Source: Luteibacter sp. SG786
Lineage (GTDB): Bacteria > Pseudomonadota > Gammaproteobacteria > Xanthomonadales > Rhodanobacteraceae
Direction of reading: 5' to 3'
DNA: 64,000 nucleotides
NCBI RefSeq assembly: GCF_011759605.1
Contig: NZ_JAAOYX010000002.1
Location: forward strand, 620,001 to 684,000
The position numbers and the translations under genes are program-made. Below are positions 34,940-45,097 of the stretch, piece after piece (position 1 is the stretch's first letter; every line of letters starts with the position of its first letter). The notes under the pieces were generated by a model. The model did not search any database and was not told where the DNA came from. It saw only the letters and a list, made by a program, of their open reading frames with translations.

Positions 34940-35314
34940 CTAGCCCTTGCGATCGATGTTGGTGCCGATGCGCCAGAGGACGCCTGTGGGGTCCTTGATG
35001 ATGAAGTCGCGGATGGCCCAGGGCCGGTCTTGCGGAGGAGAAGCCTGCACGCCGTACTTCGTTGCCAAGCCGCTCTGTTCCAAGCGACGCCACCAGGCAT
35101 CTACGTCGGTCACCAGCATGTGCATCATGAAATTCTCGGCGTGTTCCTTCACGTAGAAACGCTGCAACAGGAAGGCGCAGTCGCCGGCCTTGATATAAGC
35201 CAGGCTGTCGTCGGAAAACGCGACCTCGAATCCCAGGTCGGTGTAGAAAGCTTTGGAAAGCTCGAAGTCTTTAGCGGGAACGAAAGCTTTTATCTCAACC
35301 GTTTCGAGCGTCAC
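34940..35314 (-). CDS. VOC-family protein (glyoxalase/bleomycin-resistance fold)
   Basis: 124 residues, one VOC domain built from two beta-alpha-beta-beta-beta units. Begins IKAFVPAKDFELSKAFYTDL and ends IIKDPTGVLWRIGTN, typical of the fold. No specific enzyme signature that would fix the substrate. Monocistronic or read before the MHS transporter's terminator region. Confidence 0.8.
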   Translation of the reverse strand: MTLETVEIKAFVPAKDFELSKAFYTDLGFEVAFSDDSLAYIKAGDCAFLLQRFYVKEHAENFMMHMLVTDVDAWWRRLEQSGLATKYGVQASPPQDRPWAIRDFIIKDPTGVLWRIGTNIDRKG

Positions 35315-35365
35315 GCGTGCCTATCCTTGAAGGTAAGGAATGGCGATCGTACAAGGTTCACGGTG

Positions 35366-35396
35366 TAGCCGGCGGCGCTTCCAGCCCCGCCGGCTA
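35366..35396 (-). terminator. Hairpin after the MHS transporter gene
   Basis: TAGCCGGCGG pairs with CCGCCGGCTA (10 bp, 11-nt loop) just past the transporter stop. There is no T run, so it may stabilise the 3' end rather than terminate. Confidence 0.4.
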
Positions 35397-35403
35397 TCCG
35401 GGC

Positions 35404-37068
35404 TCAGTGTTCCAGCGGAAGATCCTTCGTCTCGCGCACGAAGAACAGGCCGATGACGACCGTCATGAGCGCAACGATCACCGGGTACCACAGGCCGTAG
35501 TAGATATCGCCCTTCCAGGCCACGAGCATGAAGCCGATGGTGGGCACGAATCCGCCGAACCAGCCGTTGCCGATGTGGTACGGAAGGCTCATAGACGTGT
35601 AGCGGATGCGGGTGGGGAACATCTCCACCAGCCATGCGGCGATCGGGCCGTAGACCATCGTGACGTAAAGCACCAGCAGGAACAGCAGCACCACCAGCAT
35701 CGGCTTGTTCATCGCCGCAGGATCGGCCTTGTCGGGATAACCCGCCGCCTTCACCTGTGCGCCGACCTTCGCCGTAAACTCCTTGCTTTGCGCAGCGAAC
35801 GCGGCCTTGTCCAGCTGCCCGCCCTCGAACGATTCGATCACTTCGTCGCCGATCTTCACCGTCGCCAGCGTGCCCGCCGGTGCCTGCGCATTGGAGTACG
35901 GAATACCCTTCTTCGCCAGCACGCTCTTGGCCACGTCGCACGAACTGGTGAAGGTCTTCTTGCCCACGGGGTCGAACTGGAAGGTGCAGGCGTTCGGATC
36001 GGCGGTGACGACCACCGGAGCCGAGGCGGCCGCGGCTTCCACGGCCGGGTTACCGAAGTGGGTGAGTCCCTTGAAGATCGGGAACATGGTGAGCGCGGCG
36101 ATCAGGCAGCCTGCGAGCACCACCGTCTTGCGGCCGATCTTGTCCGACAGCCAGCCGAAGAACACGAAGAAGGGCGTGGCGAAGAGCAAGGCGGCGGCGA
36201 TCAGCAGGTTGGCCGTGGTGCCGTCGATCTTCAGGCTCTGGGTGAGGAAGTAGAGCGCGTAGAACTGGCCCGTGTACCAGACCACGGCCTGACCTGCGGT
36301 GGCGCCCAGCAACGCGAGGATCACCAGCTTCAGGTTGGGCCAGCGACCGAAGGCTTCGGTAAGCGGCGCCTTGGAGTGCTTGCCTTCCGCCTTCATCTGC
36401 TGGAAGACCGGCGATTCCTGCAACTGCATGCGGATGTAGACCGAGATGCCCACGAGCACCGACGAGATCAGGAACGGAATGCGCCAGCCCCAGGCCTCGA
36501 AGGCCTCGGTGCCCATGCCCATGCGCGTGCCCAGGATCACCAGCAGCGACAGGAAGAGACCGAAGGTAGCCGTGATCTGGATGAAGCTGGTGTACAGGCC
36601 GCGCTTGCCCATCGGTGCGTGTTCCGCCACATAGGTGGCGGCGCCGCCGTATTCGCCGCCCAGTGCCAGGCCCTGCAGCAATCGCAGCAGGATCAACAGC
36701 ACGGGCGCCGCCACGCCGATGGTGGAATAACCAGGTAGCACGCCGACGAGGAACGTGGACGTACCCATGATCACGATGGTGACGAGGAACGTGTACTTGC
36801 GTCCGATGAGGTCGCCCACGCGGCCGAAGACGATCGCGCCGAACGGGCGCACGAAGAAGCCAGCGGCGAACGCGAGGAGGGCGAAGATGAACTGGCTCGT
36901 TTCATTGAGGCCGGTGAAGAACTGCTTGCCGATGATCGCGGCCAGCGAGCCGTAGAGATAGAAGTCGTACCACTCGAATACCGTGCCCAGGCTGGATGCG
37001 AAGATCACCCGCTTGTGGCTGCTGCCGATGGTGCCGTCGGCGCGAAGGCCGCCTGCCGTAGTTGCCAT
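35404..37068 (-). CDS. MHS-family proton symporter (MFS)
   Basis: 554 residues with twelve hydrophobic segments and the metabolite:H+ symporter signatures GTVFEWYDFYLYG (helix 1) and GRVGDLIGRK (loop 2-3). An unusual soluble insert of about 100 residues (near 345-450, with two Cys and a predicted small alpha/beta domain) lies between helices 8 and 9 or so, making it longer than ShiA/ProP relatives. It precedes, on the opposite reading order, a porin gene 12 nt away in the same operon, so both probably carry one substrate across the two membranes. Confidence 0.85.
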   Translation of the reverse strand: MATTAGGLRADGTIGSSHKRVIFASSLGTVFEWYDFYLYGSLAAIIGKQFFTGLNETSQFIFALLAFAAGFFVRPFGAIVFGRVGDLIGRKYTFLVTIVIMGTSTFLVGVLPGYSTIGVAAPVLLILLRLLQGLALGGEYGGAATYVAEHAPMGKRGLYTSFIQITATFGLFLSLLVILGTRMGMGTEAFEAWGWRIPFLISSVLVGISVYIRMQLQESPVFQQMKAEGKHSKAPLTEAFGRWPNLKLVILALLGATAGQAVVWYTGQFYALYFLTQSLKIDGTTANLLIAAALLFATPFFVFFGWLSDKIGRKTVVLAGCLIAALTMFPIFKGLTHFGNPAVEAAAASAPVVVTADPNACTFQFDPVGKKTFTSSCDVAKSVLAKKGIPYSNAQAPAGTLATVKIGDEVIESFEGGQLDKAAFAAQSKEFTAKVGAQVKAAGYPDKADPAAMNKPMLVVLLFLLVLYVTMVYGPIAAWLVEMFPTRIRYTSMSLPYHIGNGWFGGFVPTIGFMLVAWKGDIYYGLWYPVIVALMTVVIGLFFVRETKDLPLEH

Positions 37069-37080
37069 GTGGGTCTCCGA

Positions 37081-38553
37081 TCAGAACCGGTAATTGCCGT
37101 TGAGGGTGACTTCGTTGGCCGATGTCTTCTGCCGGCCAAGGCCGTTGGCCGTCGTCGAGTCGAGGTTGGAGTGCAGCCACTCCACGCTGAAGTCGTAAGC
37201 GCCTGCCGTGTACTGCAGGCTGAGCGCCTGCTGGCGGTTCTTCAGCAGACCTGGAGCATTGGCGGCGCGCCAGCGCAGCACGTCGTTCTCGTTCGGCTTG
37301 CTGGCGGCAAGCGTGCCGTAGAGGCTCCAGTTCGGCGTGAACTTGTAGCCCACCTGGAGGAAGCCGCCCTTGTCCTTGATGTCGCCGAACTGCGACAGGT
37401 CGCCGAAGATCTGCGCAATGGCGGTGCCGGTGTAAACGGCGCCCTTGACGATGAAGTTGCCGGGCATCCACATGCCGCCCACTTCATACGCCGTGCTCTT
37501 GATGTTGCTCTTGATCGGCGTGACGGTCTGGCCGTCCACGCCGTGGAGGTCCAGCTTGCTGTAGTGCGTGGAACCGAACACCTGCCAGTTGCTGCCCTTG
37601 GCGGTGAGGCGTGCCTCCACCTGCGGCTTGAAGCCCGCATTGCCCGCGGTGAGGTAGTTGGTCGTGAGGCCCGGGCCATTCCAGCTGCCTTCGAACACGC
37701 CCAGGTCGAAGCGCCACTTCACGCCTTCCGACCCGTGGTTGAGTTCCTGCATCACCATGATGCCGGGATAGCGCCAGCCGATCATGCCGGTGCCGTAGCC
37801 CAGCGGGAACGCAATGTGCGAGAGCGACTGCGGCACGTATTCGAGCGGGAACATGAGATCCCACATCTGGCCGATGCGGAACGTGGTGCCCGTGGACGCA
37901 TTGGCCAGGTCCATGTACGCCTGGCGCAGGCGCGGCGTGGGCTGCTGCTGGCTATATGGACCGGTGCCGTTGAAGCCGCCGAAGAAGTCCATCTCGATGC
38001 GGCCGCTGCCGGCCCAGTTCTCGTTGAACTTCGCCCCGGTGAAGTCGAGCCAGAAGCGGGTGTTGCGTATGTCCACACCACTCAGCGAATCGTTCACGCG
38101 TCCGCCTTGGCCGGGAATCGGGTATTCCGCATTGGCGCCGTTACCGTAGGTGAAGGCCTTGCTCTGGTTGAACGCGTTGGCGTTGATGAAGCCGTGCAGC
38201 GCGACGGAAACACCGGGTGCCGAGGTAAAGGTGGGCTTCGCCGGCACGGCCGCCACGGTCTTCTCGACCTTGGCCACCTTTTCGTCGGTCTGCTGTGCCT
38301 GGCTCTGCGCCGCCTGGGCGGTTGCGGTGGCCTGGCTCGTGGCCGTCTTCTGCTCCTGGATCATTGCCTTCAGCTCGGCCAGTTGCTGCTCGAGCTGGCT
38401 TACGCGGGATTCGAGCTGCGCTTCGCGCGTTGTTTTTTTCGCCCTCGACTGGGCATGAGCCTGGTCCGGAATGGCCGCCATCGGCAGCATCAGGGCGCAG
38501 GCGACGCTGAGGGCGATGGCCTTGCGGCCACCGGAGCGAGTGGTTTTCATCAT
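37081..38553 (-). CDS. DcaP-like trimeric porin
   Basis: 490 residues with a signal peptide (to QAHAQS), then a short coiled coil (residues about 40-70, LESRVSQLEQQLAELKAMI) that trimerises such channels, an Ala/Gln-rich linker, and a beta-barrel ending NEVTLNGNYRF with the C-terminal Phe. This layout is that of DcaP-type channels for dicarboxylates and similar anions. Start: ATG at 38553 follows GGGGAG; the adjacent ATG at 38550 is equally possible. First gene of the pair with the MHS symporter. Confidence 0.78.
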   Translation of the reverse strand: MMKTTRSGGRKAIALSVACALMLPMAAIPDQAHAQSRAKKTTREAQLESRVSQLEQQLAELKAMIQEQKTATSQATATAQAAQSQAQQTDEKVAKVEKTVAAVPAKPTFTSAPGVSVALHGFINANAFNQSKAFTYGNGANAEYPIPGQGGRVNDSLSGVDIRNTRFWLDFTGAKFNENWAGSGRIEMDFFGGFNGTGPYSQQQPTPRLRQAYMDLANASTGTTFRIGQMWDLMFPLEYVPQSLSHIAFPLGYGTGMIGWRYPGIMVMQELNHGSEGVKWRFDLGVFEGSWNGPGLTTNYLTAGNAGFKPQVEARLTAKGSNWQVFGSTHYSKLDLHGVDGQTVTPIKSNIKSTAYEVGGMWMPGNFIVKGAVYTGTAIAQIFGDLSQFGDIKDKGGFLQVGYKFTPNWSLYGTLAASKPNENDVLRWRAANAPGLLKNRQQALSLQYTAGAYDFSVEWLHSNLDSTTANGLGRQKTSANEVTLNGNYRF

Positions 38554-38710
38554 GGTCTCCCCAACCATTGGCAGGCCGAGCATGTGACACACCCGTTGGG
38601 GCTGCCATTCGCCAAAGGTCGAACCTCGACCAAAGTCGTAGCGGCTCCGCACCTTAATGCTGCGCCGCGACGCTAAACTTCATGCCATAGCACAGCCCTC
38701 TGGAGCCAGC

Positions 38711-40654
38711 ATGTCCGATTTTCACCCGGTCGATCCCGCCTTCGCCGCCACCGCGCGCATCCGCAAGGACGACTACGAGCGCATGTACGCCCGGTCCGTC
38801 CAGGATCCCGAAGGCTTCTGGAAGGACATGAGCCAGCGCCTGGACTGGATCGTGCCGCCCACGAAGATCAAAAACGTCTCGTTCGACCCGGCCGACCTCT
38901 ACATCCGCTGGTATGAAGACGGCCAGCTCAACGTGTCGGCGAACTGCCTCGACCGCCACCTGGCAAAACGCGGCGACAAGACCGCCATCATCTTCGAGGG
39001 TGACGACCCAGGTGAGACGCGCAGCCTGACCTATCGCGAGCTGCATGCCGAGGTATCCAAGTTCGCGAACACGCTGAAGAACCTGGGCATCGCCAAGGGC
39101 GATCGCGTGGTGATCTACCTGCCGATGATTCCCGAAGCGGCCGTGGCCATGCTCGCCTGCGCACGCATCGGCGCGGTGCATTCCGTGGTGTTCGGCGGCT
39201 TCTCGCCGGATTCCCTCGCCAGCCGTATCGCGGATTCCGGCGCCAAGCTCATCGTCACCGCCGACGAAGGTTGCCGCGGCGGCAAGAAGATTCCGCTGAA
39301 GGCGAACGTGGACGAGTCGCTGACCCGTCCGCGCACGAACAGCGTGGAAACCGTGGTGGTGGTGCGGCGTACCGGCGGGGCCGTGCAGTTCCAATCGCCG
39401 CGCGACCGCTGGTACCACACGCTGATGGAAGGCCAGTCCGCGGTGTGCGACCCGGAGCCGATGAACGCGGAAGATCCGCTATTTACCCTGTACACCTCCG
39501 GTTCCACCGGTCAGCCCAAGGGTGTGCTGCACACCAGCGGCGGTTACCTCGTCTATACCAGCCTCACCCATGAACTGACCTTCGACCTGCGCGAAGACGA
39601 CATCTACTGGTGCACGGCCGATGTCGGCTGGGTGACCGGGCACAGCTATGTGGTCTACGGCCCGCTGGCGAACGGCGCCACGGTGGTGATGTTCGACGGC
39701 GTGCCCAATTATCCCGACTACAGCCGCTTCTGGCAGGTGGTGGACAAGCACCAGGTCACGCTCTTCTATACGGCGCCAACCGCCATCCGCGCGCTGATGC
39801 GCGAGGGCGAGGAGCCGGTAAAGAAAACCTCGCGCAAGAGCCTGCGCGTGCTGGGCACAGTGGGCGAGCCGATCAACCCGGAAGCCTGGAACTGGTACTA
39901 CCGCGTGGTGGGCGACGAGCGCTGCCCGGTGGTGGACACCTGGTGGCAGACCGAAACCGGCGGCTTCATGATCACCCCGCTGCCCGGCGCCATCGGTCTC
40001 AAGCCCGGCTCCGCCACCCTGCCCTTCTTCGGCGTGAAGCCCGCCATCGTGGATACCGACGGCAAGCCGCAGGAAGGCGCATGCAGCGGCAACCTTGTTA
40101 TCACCGATTCCTGGCCTGGCCAGATGCGCACGGTGTACGGCGACCACCAGCGCTTCGTCGACACGTACTTCAAGACCTATCCCGGCAATTACTTCACCGG
40201 CGACGGCGCGCGACGCGACGAGGACGGCTATTACTGGATCACGGGGCGCGTCGACGATGTGATCAACGTGTCCGGCCACCGCATCGGCACGGCGGAAGTG
40301 GAAAGCGCCCTCGTGGCCCATCCGAAGGTTGCCGAGGCCGCCGTGGTCGGCTGCCCGCACGACATCAAGGGACAGGGCATCTATGCGTTCGTGACCCTGG
40401 TGGCCGGGGAAACCGGCAGCGAAGCCCTGTCGAAGGAATTGATTGCCGGCGTGCGCAAGGAGATCGGCCCGATTGCCGCGCCCGACTATCTGCAATGGGC
40501 GCCGAGCCTCCCCAAGACGCGTTCGGGCAAGATCATGCGCCGCATCCTGCGCAAGATCGCGGAGAACCAGCCAGACCAGCTCGGCGATGTCTCCACATTG
40601 GCCGATCCCGGTGTGGTGAAGAACCTCGTGGAAGAGCGATTGATCAAGGAGTGA
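38711..40654 (+). CDS. acsA: Acetyl-CoA synthetase
   Basis: 647 residues, the usual length. Converts acetate, ATP and CoA to acetyl-CoA through acetyl-AMP. Motifs: [11 protein letters not shown] (AMP-binding), [26 protein letters not shown] and the C-terminal [11 protein letters not shown] whose Lys is the known acetylation-control site. The ATG at 38711 starts the family N-terminus. The neighbouring regulators at 40871-45022 look like the CrbRS system that activates acs in Vibrio and Pseudomonas. Its stop codon lies in the first unit of a ten-copy repeat. Confidence 0.95.
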   Translation: MSDFHPVDPAFAATARIRKDDYERMYARSVQDPEGFWKDMSQRLDWIVPPTKIKNVSFDPADLYIRWYEDGQLNVSANCLDRHLAKRGDKTAIIFEGDDPGETRSLTYRELHAEVSKFANTLKNLGIAKGDRVVIYLPMIPEAAVAMLACARIGAVHSVVFGGFSPDSLASRIADSGAKLIVTADEGCRGGKKIPLKANVDESLTRPRTNSVETVVVVRRTGGAVQFQSPRDRWYHTLMEGQSAVCDPEPMNAEDPLFTLYTSGSTGQPKGVLHTSGGYLVYTSLTHELTFDLREDDIYWCTADVGWVTGHSYVVYGPLANGATVVMFDGVPNYPDYSRFWQVVDKHQVTLFYTAPTAIRALMREGEEPVKKTSRKSLRVLGTVGEPINPEAWNWYYRVVGDERCPVVDTWWQTETGGFMITPLPGAIGLKPGSATLPFFGVKPAIVDTDGKPQEGACSGNLVITDSWPGQMRTVYGDHQRFVDTYFKTYPGNYFTGDGARRDEDGYYWITGRVDDVINVSGHRIGTAEVESALVAHPKVAEAAVVGCPHDIKGQGIYAFVTLVAGETGSEALSKELIAGVRKEIGPIAAPDYLQWAPSLPKTRSGKIMRRILRKIAENQPDQLGDVSTLADPGVVKNLVEERLIKE

Positions 40655-40725
40655 ACAGTGAACAGTGAACAGTGAACAGTGAACAGTGAACAGTGAACAG
40701 TGAACAGTGAACAGTGAACAGTGAA
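40651..40725 (+). repeat. Tandem repeat (GTGAACA)10
   Basis: Ten perfect 7-bp units run from 40651 to 40720, followed by GTGAA. The acs stop TGA is inside unit 1. A copy-number change would not alter the acs product. Confidence 0.95.
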
Positions 40726-40813
40726 GCGTAGGACTGGCGCTTCACTGTCAAGCCCTCGATTCACTGCATGCTGTTTCCGTTCCACTTCCGCCTGCGTCAC
40801 GACTCGCTGCTAC

Positions 40814-40848
40814 GGTTCACGGTTCACTGTTCACGGTTCACTGCTCAC
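40814..40848 (-). repeat. Inverted counterparts of the GTGAACA array
   Basis: Five 7-bp units of the form (T/G)G(T/C)TCAC, the reverse complement of GTGAACA with small changes, 93 nt after the array and 22 nt before crbR. The two arrays could pair over about 35 bp in the acs-crbR transcript. Confidence 0.8.
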
Positions 40849-40870
40849 TCTCTTACGGTTTACTCAAGAC

Positions 40871-41536
40871 ATGCATGTCCTCATCGCCGACGACCATCCC
40901 CTGTTCCGCGATGCACTCCAGCGCGCGGTGCTGGCGGCGGTGCCGGGTGCCACGGTGCACACTGCGGACAATGTGCCGGCGTTGTTCGCGCTGATCGAGT
41001 CGTTGCCGGATGCGGATCTGCTCTTGATGGATCTTCATATGCCGGGAGCGCGGGGCTATTCCGCGCTTGCGCATATCCGCGGGCAGTACCCGGGGCTCCC
41101 GACGATCGTCGTGTCGGGACATGAGGAAGGGCAGATCGCGAGACGCGCGCTGGCACACGGGGCGTCGGCCTATATTCCCAAGTCGGCCGCGGTGGAACAG
41201 ATCGTGGAAGCGGTGCGCGCGGTACTCGACGGCGATGTGTGGCTGCCGCATCAGCTCGTTGGCGGCAGCGTGGAGCTGAAGGCCGACGAAGCCGACGTGG
41301 CCGCGCGCGTCGCCTCGCTCACGCCGCAGCAATTCCGGGTCTTGAACATGATCGCCGAGGGCCTGCTCAACAAGCAGATCGCCTTCGACCTCGGTGTGTC
41401 GGAGGCCACGGTGAAGGCGCACATGACCGCGATCATGCGAAAGCTCGGCGTGTCCAACCGCACGCAGGTGGCGCTGGCTGCCAGCCACCTGGATGTGGAA
41501 AAGGAAGCGTTTCCCGGGGTATCGCAGGAAGGCTGA
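40871..41536 (+). CDS. crbR: CrbR/ErdR-like LuxR-type response regulator
   Basis: 221 residues. Receiver with acidic pair IADDHPLF, acceptor Asp near 54 in LLMDLHMPG and Lys in IPKSA; LuxR HTH (about 150-210) with VLNMIAEGLLNKQIAFDLGV and TVKAHMTAIMRKLGV. Located between acsA and a symporter-type hybrid kinase, as CrbR partners in other gammaproteobacteria, where it activates acs. The gene name is by context. The gene start is preceded by the inverted repeat units. Confidence 0.82.
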   Translation: MHVLIADDHPLFRDALQRAVLAAVPGATVHTADNVPALFALIESLPDADLLLMDLHMPGARGYSALAHIRGQYPGLPTIVVSGHEEGQIARRALAHGASAYIPKSAAVEQIVEAVRAVLDGDVWLPHQLVGGSVELKADEADVAARVASLTPQQFRVLNMIAEGLLNKQIAFDLGVSEATVKAHMTAIMRKLGVSNRTQVALAASHLDVEKEAFPGVSQEG

Positions 41537-41539
41537 ACG

Positions 41540-44500
41540 TCAGGCCGCGTGCGTTCCTGCGCGCTTCACCAACGCCACCAGCAAGGCTCTCAGCGCCGCC
41601 GGGCGTATGGGTTTGTGTAGCAGGGGATAGCCGAGCGAGCGGGCACGCTGCTTCAGTTCGGTGCTCCCGTCGGCTGTGACCATGGCCGCCGGCGGCACGC
41701 GTGCCAGTTTGCTGCCGATGAAATGCAGAGCCTCCAGGCCGTCCATGCCATCGCCGAGGTGGTAGTCCGCCAGGATCAGGTCGACGTGCGTGGCCGTGAG
41801 GATCTCCAGCGCGGCGTGGGCGTCCAGCGCAACGCGACAGTCCACACCCCAGCGCCCCAGCAGGGCGCACATGCCTTCGAGAATCGCCTCGTCGTTGTCC
41901 AGGCACAGCACGGTCAGCGGCAATTGCTCGCTACCGGGCCGGACGACGGCGGGAACGAGTTTGCGCGATACCGCTTCCGCCCGCGGCACGGTGATGCTGA
42001 AGCAGCTACCCGCACCCACGCGGGAGCGCAGGCCCAGCGGATGGTCGAGGATGCCGGCAAGGCGATCGCAGATCGAGAGACCGAGGCCCAGTCCTTTTTC
42101 TCCCCACGGCGACGGACGCTCCAGGCGCTGGAACTCGCCGAAGATTCTCGCCTGCTGTTCGTCGGCGATGCCGGGGCCGCTATCCCATACTTCGATGCGC
42201 ACGGTGCTTCCCGTGCGCCGAACGCCAAGCAGCACGCCACCGGAGCGCGTATAGCGCAGCGCGTTCGACAGGAAGTTGGCGACGATGCGGCGGAGCAGCT
42301 GCGCGTCGGAGCGCACGGCGAGCGAGGTGGGGGCAACGCGCAGCGTAAGGCCACGCTGTTCGGCCACCACGGCGAACTGTTGTCGCAGCGAATCGAACAG
42401 GTCGGCCAACGCGAAGGGAGCCACTTCGGGACGATAGCTTCCTGCGTCGAGTCGCGATACGTCGAGCAGTGCATCGAGCAGGTCTTCCGCCGCGCGGAAC
42501 GACGCATCGATGCGTTCCGCCAGTTGGGCCACTTCGCCATCGAGCCCCGGATGCTGGCGCAGGGCGGAAGTGAAGAGACGAGCCGCGTTCAGCGGTTGCA
42601 GAAGGTCGTGGCTCGCCGCGGCGAGGAAACGCGTCTTGGACGCGTTGGCCGCTTCGGCCTCACGCCGCGCGATGGCCGTGGCGTTCAGCGCTTCCGAAAG
42701 CTCCGCCGTGCGGTCTTCCACGCGTTGTTCCAGCGTCTCGTTCGCGTCGATGAGCGCCTGCTCCACGCTCTTGTACGCGGTGACGTCGGTGAACGTGGTG
42801 ACGAAGCCGCCGCCCGGCAGGGCGCGACCGCGCATTTCGATCACAGTGCCATCGGGGCGAACGCGTTGGAACACGTGTGGCGAGCCGGCGCGCATGTAGC
42901 GGATGCGCTTGGCTACGTGCTCGTCCACTTCGCCGGGGCCGCATTCCCCATGTTCCGCATTCCAGCGAATGAGGTCGGCCACGGGCAGGCCCACGTACAC
43001 CATGCCGTCCGGATAGCCAAAGAGTTCAAGGTAACGCCGGTTCCAGGCGACCAGGCGCATCTCGCCGTCCACCACGCTGATGCCTTGCGATACGTTTTCC
43101 AGCGTCGTGGAAAGTAGTTCGCGATTGAAGCGCAGTTCCTGCGATGCCTCGTCCATCAGCGCCATGGCTTCGGCAATGTCGAGGCCAGTACCCGAGAGCG
43201 CGCCCATGAGGATGCGGCGCGCGCTCGCGGCACCCACGGCGCTGGCGAGGAGACGTTCGGTGAATTGGATAAGTGGGCGGTCGGCCGAGTCGGTGGGGGA
43301 GAGCGTCACGCCATGGCGCTGCCCGTATTCGTTGAAGGCGCGCATCGTCACGCGGTCGCCGACGATACGTCCCGCGATGGTTCCCAGGTCGCGTACCGTC
43401 ACCCGGCCGCGCCAATCGCCGGCGCCGGTAGCGCTGCGAACGAAGGGATCGACGAAGAGCGCGGCATGCAGTCGTTCCGCCACACTGGGACGAAAACGCA
43501 GCGAGATGAACACGAGGAACGCCACGTTGAACAGCAGCGACCAGAAGGTGCCGTGCGTGACGGACTCCCATCCCGTGAGGTGGAACAACTCGGTCGGCTT
43601 GAGCCAGCTCATGCCGAAGGGACCTTCGTCCATCCACGCGGAGTGCAGCCAGCCGGCACGCGTCATGGCGGGGAGCAGCAGCGTGTACGCCCAGACGGTG
43701 AAGCCGGCCAGCAAGCCGACGTAGACACCCACGCGGCTCGCACCGCGCCAGTACAAGGCCGACACGATGGCCGGCGCGAACTGTGCCACCGCGGCGAACG
43801 AGAGCAGGCCTGTTGCCGCGAGATTTTCGGCATCGGCGATGATGCGGTAATAGACATACGCAAGCGCGGCCAACACCACGATGGCCACGCGGCGCACAAG
43901 CAGAACGATATGGGACAGGTCGCCACGACGCTCCAGGTCGAACCGCTTCACGCGAAGCAGGGCCGGCATGACGAGGTCGTTGCTGATCATGGTGGCGAGT
44001 GCGACGGCCGCGACGATCACCATGCCGGTGGCGGCGGAGAATCCACCCACGAACGCGAGCAACGCCACGCCGCTGTCGCCGAGTGCGATCGGCAAGTTGA
44101 GCACCCATGCATCCACATGGCCCTGCGTCACCTGCGGGAGGTTCAATCCCGCGCTGACGATCGGCAGCACCGCCACGGAGATCAGGATCATGTAGATGGG
44201 AAAGAACCAGCGCGCCCGGTTCAGGTCGCGAGGGTCTTCGCATTCCACCACGCCGATCTGGAATTGCCGCGGCAAGCAGAACATCGCGCAGAACGCGAGC
44301 AAGGTCTGCGCAACGAATCCCGGCGGCATGTTGCCCTTGTCCAGCTGCAGCATGGGTGCGCGCAGCGTTTCGACGAAGCCGGGACCGTGCATGTATGCAT
44401 AGACGCCAATGGCAACGAAGGCCAGCAGCTTCACCAACGACTCCGCAGCCACCGCCAACATCATGCCGTGGTGGTGTTCGGTGGCGTCGATGTTGCGCGT

Positions 44501-45022
44501 GCCGAACAGGATGGCGAACACGGCGAGCAGCGCGGCGCACCACAGCGCGGTGTCGCCGAACCACCAGGCGGAATTGCCGGCACCGAGCACGGTGAACGAC
44601 ATGGCCACTGCCTTGAATTGCAGGGCGATATAGGGAATGACAGCGACCACGGCGATGACGGCCACCAACGCCGCCAATCCATGCGACTTGCCGAAGCGTG
44701 CCGCGATGAAGTCGGCGATCGATGTAATGTTGCGTTCGCGCGCCACGAGCACCAGGCGTTCGAACAAGCCGAAGCCGAGCACGAACAGCAGCAGGGGGCC
44801 GAGATAGATCGGCAAATAGGCGAGACCGGAGACGGCGGCGGTGCCCACCGCGCCGTAGAAGGTCCACGACGAGCAGTACACAGCGAGCGCAAGGCTGTAG
44901 ACCAGCGGCCGGAGCTTCGGCTGGCGGGGGTAGAGCGGCCGACGATCGCCCAGCCAGGCAATGCCGAACAGCAAGCCCACATAAAGCAGCGACACCAGCA
45001 GCAATAGCCAGCCTGCGATCAC
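41540..45022 (-). CDS. crbS: CrbS/MxtR-like hybrid kinase with SLC5 transporter domain
   Basis: 1160 residues; GTG start at 45022 behind GGGGAGGAC. About the first 500 residues form a 13-helix sodium/solute symporter (SLC5) domain (AVYCSSWTFYGAVG), then a STAC-like linker, PAS (about 620-740), HisKA with His in AAASHDLLQPLNAARLF, HATPase (NALRYT, DSGPGI, GLGLGLSI) and a C-terminal receiver with Asp in ILADYHLGD. In Vibrio and Pseudomonas this architecture senses acetate-related signals and turns on acs through CrbR. Its stop is 4 nt from that of the convergent crbR gene. Confidence 0.85.
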   Translation of the reverse strand: MIAGWLLLLVSLLYVGLLFGIAWLGDRRPLYPRQPKLRPLVYSLALAVYCSSWTFYGAVGTAAVSGLAYLPIYLGPLLLFVLGFGLFERLVLVARERNITSIADFIAARFGKSHGLAALVAVIAVVAVIPYIALQFKAVAMSFTVLGAGNSAWWFGDTALWCAALLAVFAILFGTRNIDATEHHHGMMLAVAAESLVKLLAFVAIGVYAYMHGPGFVETLRAPMLQLDKGNMPPGFVAQTLLAFCAMFCLPRQFQIGVVECEDPRDLNRARWFFPIYMILISVAVLPIVSAGLNLPQVTQGHVDAWVLNLPIALGDSGVALLAFVGGFSAATGMVIVAAVALATMISNDLVMPALLRVKRFDLERRGDLSHIVLLVRRVAIVVLAALAYVYYRIIADAENLAATGLLSFAAVAQFAPAIVSALYWRGASRVGVYVGLLAGFTVWAYTLLLPAMTRAGWLHSAWMDEGPFGMSWLKPTELFHLTGWESVTHGTFWSLLFNVAFLVFISLRFRPSVAERLHAALFVDPFVRSATGAGDWRGRVTVRDLGTIAGRIVGDRVTMRAFNEYGQRHGVTLSPTDSADRPLIQFTERLLASAVGAASARRILMGALSGTGLDIAEAMALMDEASQELRFNRELLSTTLENVSQGISVVDGEMRLVAWNRRYLELFGYPDGMVYVGLPVADLIRWNAEHGECGPGEVDEHVAKRIRYMRAGSPHVFQRVRPDGTVIEMRGRALPGGGFVTTFTDVTAYKSVEQALIDANETLEQRVEDRTAELSEALNATAIARREAEAANASKTRFLAAASHDLLQPLNAARLFTSALRQHPGLDGEVAQLAERIDASFRAAEDLLDALLDVSRLDAGSYRPEVAPFALADLFDSLRQQFAVVAEQRGLTLRVAPTSLAVRSDAQLLRRIVANFLSNALRYTRSGGVLLGVRRTGSTVRIEVWDSGPGIADEQQARIFGEFQRLERPSPWGEKGLGLGLSICDRLAGILDHPLGLRSRVGAGSCFSITVPRAEAVSRKLVPAVVRPGSEQLPLTVLCLDNDEAILEGMCALLGRWGVDCRVALDAHAALEILTATHVDLILADYHLGDGMDGLEALHFIGSKLARVPPAAMVTADGSTELKQRARSLGYPLLHKPIRPAALRALLVALVKRAGTHAA

Positions 45023-45097
45023 TTATGTCCTCCCCTGGGCGATACGGCCCCATTGTAGGGAAGGCTTCTTGTCTTTGCCGCGTTACGATTCACCCCG

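Noticed and set aside
40651-40725. CRISPR-like array
   Set aside because: Units are only 7 bp with no spacers; a simple tandem repeat.
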